Of a DNA stretch of 6,154 bases, positions 4,788 to 6,154 are shown piece by piece. Source of the DNA: Defluviicoccus sp. (GTDB lineage Bacteria > Pseudomonadota > Alphaproteobacteria > MPNO01); the NCBI GenBank assembly GCA_028820945.1, contig JAPPHW010000183.1:1-6154 (forward strand), written 5' to 3'. Every line of letters begins with the position of its first letter. Position 1 is the first letter of the stretch. Under the pieces are notes generated by a model. It worked only from the letters and a program-made list of their open reading frames with translations, did no database searches and was not told where the DNA came from. Made by a program: the position numbers and the translations under genes.

Positions 4788-6154
4788 CTACCCCCCCTCG
4801 ACCCGCTCGCCGATCGCCGCCACCGCCGCTTGGGCGGACAGCGCGGCGCCCTCCTGCCAGCCGGGCAGCGCGCTCGTCTGGTCGCCGGCGAAATGGACCG
4901 GCCCGTCCGGGCGTTGCAGCGCGTCGGGCGCCTCGTTCGCCTCGGGCCACGCCCCCTTCTGGAACGGCACGTTGCCCCAGGCGCGGCTGACGCCCGCCTC
5001 GATCTCCGCCGCGTAGCCGGGATGCACCCGCCCGCCCTCGGCGATCGCCGCCTTCAGGCGTTCCGGCGGGCTCATCGCCTGGAAGCGCAGGCCGGGCTTC
5101 TCCCGCCAGATATAGGCGCCGAGGATCACCCCCTTGTCGCGGTGATAGCCGTAGGGCGGATACCAGATCTGCGCGATGTCCTGGTCGGTCCAGGATATGC
5201 CGCCATAGATCGCGAGATCGTCCTCCCAGAACCGCCGCCGCGTCTGGAAGGCGATCTTGACGGCGCCGCCGAAGGCGGCCTCGGCGATCGCCGCGCGGGT
5301 CTCCGGCGCGAAATCGGCGGCGATGTCCTTGAGCACCGGCGCCGGGATCGTGCAGACCGCGAAATCGGCCTCCAGCGCCGCGCGCGCGCCGGTCCGGGCG
5401 GAACGGTGGACGATGCGGACCGCGCTCCCGGTCCGGCGGATTTCCTCCACGACGCTGCCGCGGCGGATCGCGCCGCCGACGCGCTTATCGAACGCGCGCG
5501 CGATCGTGTCCATCCCGCCCACCGGCTGCAGCAAGGTCGGGATCTGGTCGAGCGAGTGGCCGGTCCGCAGCTCATGGCGCCAGAACCGGGATTCGAGCAG
5601 CTCGCCGAAATCGAGCGGGTCGTCCGGCGCGCCCGGCTTCAGCCCGGCATTCACCCGCGCGCCGCGATAGCCGCCCCGCGCGCTGCCCCGGTAGCGGCGT
5701 TCGTCGTCTAGATCGCCGTAATCCGCCAGCATCTCCAGCACGCGCTTGCGGTCGTCGGCGGTCAGCGCGCTGTCGAGCGCCGCCGCGCCCGCCGCCTTGG
5801 CGAGGAGTTCGGCGATATAGCCCCGGATATCGGCGACCGCCCGGCGCGCCGTCACCGCCCGCCCGCCGAAGCGCTCGGGATCGTGATAGAGCGCCGCGCG
5901 GTTGTCGTTGGTGAAGACCTCGAGCTCGACGCCGAACTCCCTGCAATAGCCGAGGATCGTCCGGTGGTGATGGGGGATCCGGGCGGGGCCCAGATTGGCG
6001 TAGAGATGGTCTCCCTCGGCGAATCCCACGCGCTGGCGGTTGTCGAACTCCTCGATCCTGTCGCCGGCGCGCACCGTCAGGTTGCGGCCCCCGGCGCGGT
6101 CCGCGGCCTCCAGGACGGTGCAACGGTAGCCCGCCTTCGACAGCTCGTAGGCCG
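4788..6154 (-). CDS. Flavin monoamine oxidase / L-amino acid oxidase-like protein, 5' end missing
   Basis: 454 residues are visible; the gene enters from the right edge, and its TAG stop is at 4790-4788. The visible part begins AYELSKAGYRCTVLEAADRAGGR, the end of the Rossmann FAD-binding unit: Glu15 would bind the ribose, and the A-D-R-A-GGR stretch is the family signature. GPARIPHHH (visible residues ~53-61) matches the GPxRIPxxH substrate-site motif of L-amino acid oxidases. Near the C-terminus HFAGDQTSALPGWQEGA (~420-436) is the second FAD-contacting motif. Such enzymes oxidatively deaminate L-amino acids or amines, giving the oxo acid, ammonia and H2O2. Family length is near 500, so roughly 40-70 residues lie outside the window, including the GxGxxG loop and any export signal. 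The substrate is undetermined. It is high-GC, like the left module. Confidence 0.92.
   Translation of the reverse strand, partial: AYELSKAGYRCTVLEAADRAGGRNLTVRAGDRIEEFDNRQRVGFAEGDHLYANLGPARIPHHHRTILGYCREFGVELEVFTNDNRAALYHDPERFGGRAVTARRAVADIRGYIAELLAKAAGAAALDSALTADDRKRVLEMLADYGDLDDERRYRGSARGGYRGARVNAGLKPGAPDDPLDFGELLESRFWRHELRTGHSLDQIPTLLQPVGGMDTIARAFDKRVGGAIRRGSVVEEIRRTGSAVRIVHRSARTGARAALEADFAVCTIPAPVLKDIAADFAPETRAAIAEAAFGGAVKIAFQTRRRFWEDDLAIYGGISWTDQDIAQIWYPPYGYHRDKGVILGAYIWREKPGLRFQAMSPPERLKAAIAEGGRVHPGYAAEIEAGVSRAWGNVPFQKGAWPEANEAPDALQRPDGPVHFAGDQTSALPGWQEGAALSAQAAVAAIGERVEGG

Noticed and set aside
4699..4950. Minus-strand 83-codon frame ending in RCGWPPE downstream of the oxidase
   Set aside because: It is in a different frame from the oxidase and most of it overlaps that gene; no independent start or motif.
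4761..5711. Plus-strand 316-codon open frame across the amine oxidase
   Set aside because: The minus-strand frame contains the FAD and substrate motifs of the oxidase; the plus frame is an antisense shadow.

Overview
This window is high-GC bacterial DNA. It looks alphaproteobacterial, possibly sphingomonad-like; that is inferred from base composition, gene style and a ParB-type parS site, not from a marker gene. Positions 1-3200 and 4690-6154 have strong G/C third-position bias: the stretch 1501-1560 is about 77% GC. Positions ~3200-4690 are clearly lower: 3301-3360 is about 53% GC. I read that middle part as acquired accessory DNA.

Left module (1-2384). A partial minus-strand gene of unknown function diverges from a plus-strand pair: an alpha/beta hydrolase of the kynurenine-formamidase-like type, and a soluble cytochrome P450 14 nt behind it. 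The two directions share a 102-bp intergenic region. A perfect 14-bp palindrome there supplies the -35 box of both divergent promoters, each with a 17-nt spacer, so one regulator could control both sides. One base after the P450 stop codon lies a near-consensus parS centromere site, which in a chromosome suggests closeness to the replication origin.

Central module (2385-3228). A 184-codon AhpD/carboxymuconolactone-decarboxylase-family gene lies on the minus strand. It has a single in-frame UGA exactly where the second cysteine of the redox CxxC motif is expected (C-P-F-UGA). Both halves are intact and in the same frame. A 6-bp stem with a 5-nt loop begins shortly downstream of the UGA, as in bacterial SECIS elements. 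I read it as a candidate CxxU selenoprotein; a fresh Cys-to-stop mutation is the main alternative. This is the most interesting item in the window.

Lower-GC accessory stretch (3200-4690). It holds a minus-strand 176-aa protein with one membrane segment and a divergent plus-strand 164-aa protein made of two degenerate helical repeats and a beta-rich tail. It also holds a decayed remnant (internal stop plus frameshift) of a protein carrying the segment VFVLGVYASAVHARW. None of these has a function I can name.

Right module (4711-6154). A minus-strand flavin-dependent amine/L-amino-acid oxidase has a complete 3' end and runs off the window at its 5' end. A long imperfect hairpin lies downstream of its stop. 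No tRNA, rRNA, CRISPR array or transposase was seen.
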